Assembly (NCBI GenBank): GCA_949284665.1
Contig: CASDWR010000194.1
Location: forward strand, 1 to 6,803
Origin: an uncultured Rikenellaceae bacterium
GTDB lineage: Bacteria > Bacteroidota > Bacteroidia > Bacteroidales > Rikenellaceae
Direction: 5' to 3'
Length of the DNA stretch: 6,803 nucleotides
The translations under genes and the position numbers were made by a program. The notes under the pieces are model-generated. The model had not been told where the DNA came from, made no database searches, and worked only from the letters and a program-made list of their open reading frames with translations. Positions 5,877 through 6,803 of this stretch are shown in pieces (position 1 is the first letter of the stretch; each line of letters starts with the position of its first letter).

Positions 5877-6803
5877 TCAGAAAAGCGATCCGGTAGTTGG
5901 GGCGGATGCGTTGCCTTCGTGTCCGTTTTCCTCCTCCTGCATCGAAATTTTCGATGCTTTGTTTGAATATACGGTATTGAGAAGTGTTACTCCACGACGA
6001 ATGTATGCCGGAGTTTCCAGATATTTTTCGATCTCCGCATAGCGGTCTCGTTTGTCGACTTTCAGAATATCGCTTCCGGCAGGCAGATGTGTATTAATCG
6101 TTCCCGAGAATGGATTGGATGGAATCGGTTTGTCATCGTCTTTTCGGGGTTTGGCTTTGCTCAACGGATCGATCGTCTCGAAACCCGTGGCCACGATAGT
6201 CAAAGCAATTTCGTCGTTCAATGTTTCGTCAGCACCTGCTCCCCAAATGATATTGGCCGAATTGACATCGCCTACACCCCGACTGGCACGCTTCTGGATC
6301 ATTTCCAATACGGAATTGGCCTCGTCGAAAGAGACCTTTCCCGGACTGTAGGAAAGATTGAAAAGGATATTGCGGGCCCCTTTGATCTCCTGATGGTTCA
6401 ACAGCGGAGAAGAAAGAGCTGCCTGCGTTACCTTGACAATCTTGTCGTTTTCGTCAGCACCGATTCTCCCGGACCCCATCAATGCCATGCCGCCATCTCC
6501 CATAACGGTCCTTACATCTGCGAAATCGACATTGACAATGCTTTCGCGCGTAATCAGTTCGGAGATGCCTTTGGCTGCTGTGGCCAATATGTCATCCGCT
6601 TTTCCGAATGCCTCCTCAATGGGAAGCGATCCGTAGATTTTCGAGATGTTGTCGTTGTGTATTACTACCAGCGAATCGACGTTTGTCCGTAACTCTTCCA
6701 GACCGCGATTGGCTTGTTCGACTCGTTTTTTCCCTTCGGCCTGGAAAGGCAAGGTGACGATTCCGATAGTCAGTATGCCTTTATCTTTGGCTGCTTTGGC
6801 AAT
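5877..6803 (-). CDS. ftsZ: Cell division protein FtsZ, C-terminal part (5' end beyond window)
   Basis: FtsZ is the tubulin-like GTPase that polymerises into the cytokinetic ring. The reading frame is open to the window edge, so the first visible residues (IAKAAKDKGILTIGIVT) lie just after the GTP-binding loop GGGTGTG, which is outside; 308 residues are visible. The catalytic T7 loop NVDFADVRTVM is at about 6533-6501, with both aspartates intact for GTP hydrolysis, and the segment NIIWGAGADETLNDEIALTIVATGFE closes the tubulin-C domain. A linker of roughly 45 polar residues rich in Pro, Lys and Asp follows, then the conserved peptide KYLETPAYIRRGV that normally binds FtsA, and a further tail of about 35 residues ending GSLF. 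A TTG near 6752 is internal and not the real start. I see no terminator in the 28 bp before gldE. Confidence 0.97.
   Translation of the reverse strand: MAKAAKDKGILTIGIVTLPFQAEGKKRVEQANRGLEELRTNVDSLVVIHNDNISKIYGSLPIEEAFGKADDILATAAKGISELITRESIVNVDFADVRTVMGDGGMALMGSGRIGADENDKIVKVTQAALSSPLLNHQEIKGARNILFNLSYSPGKVSFDEANSVLEMIQKRASRGVGDVNSANIIWGAGADETLNDEIALTIVATGFETIDPLSKAKPRKDDDKPIPSNPFSGTINTHLPAGSDILKVDKRDRYAEIEKYLETPAYIRRGVTLLNTVYSNKASKISMQEEENGHEGNASAPTTGSLF

Noticed and set aside
6750..6752. TTG at 6752 as the start of a separate 291-residue gene
   Set aside because: The frame continues upstream to the window edge with typical FtsZ sequence, so this is an internal Leu codon of ftsZ.

Overview
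This looks like a chromosomal core region of a Bacteroidota bacterium, most likely of the order Bacteroidales. The evidence is a GldE-type CNNM/CBS/CorC membrane protein, a Bacteroidota-style FtsZ tail, a promoter matching the TTTG / TAnnTTTG consensus used by the sigma factor of this phylum, and almost no Shine-Dalgarno sequences. Placement below order level is not supported.

Layout. Bases 1-305 (minus) hold the first 101 codons of an FAD-dependent glycerol-3-phosphate dehydrogenase (glpD). It is divergent from a DeoR/GlpR-family repressor gene (569-1363, plus). The 263-bp spacer between them holds a textbook Bacteroidota promoter firing toward glpD. A 24-bp perfect palindrome overlaps its -7 element and probable start point, and a half-site copy lies 27 bp downstream. 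This is probably a self-contained glycerol-phosphate regulatory switch and is the most informative non-coding feature here.

From 1418 to the right edge all genes lie on the minus strand. In transcription order they are ftsZ (5' end outside the window), gldE, a Sfp-type 4'-phosphopantetheinyl transferase, kdsA, kdsD and ung. The gaps are 28 bp, 10 bp, 45 bp, a 4-bp overlap and 57 bp, so they may form one envelope/division/repair cluster with an internal promoter before kdsA. KdsD makes D-arabinose 5-phosphate, the substrate that KdsA condenses with phosphoenolpyruvate to give Kdo 8-phosphate for lipopolysaccharide, and the two genes overlap by ATGA. FtsZ builds the division ring. The PPTase activates carrier proteins. 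Ung removes uracil from DNA.

I found no mobile element, CRISPR array, tRNA, rRNA or foreign-looking insertion. No clearly novel system is visible. The points worth following up are the glpD operator/promoter arrangement, a strong hairpin across the kdsD stop codon, odd start-codon contexts (TTG for gldE, GTG for the PPTase, a misplaced Shine-Dalgarno at kdsA) and the FtsZ tail.
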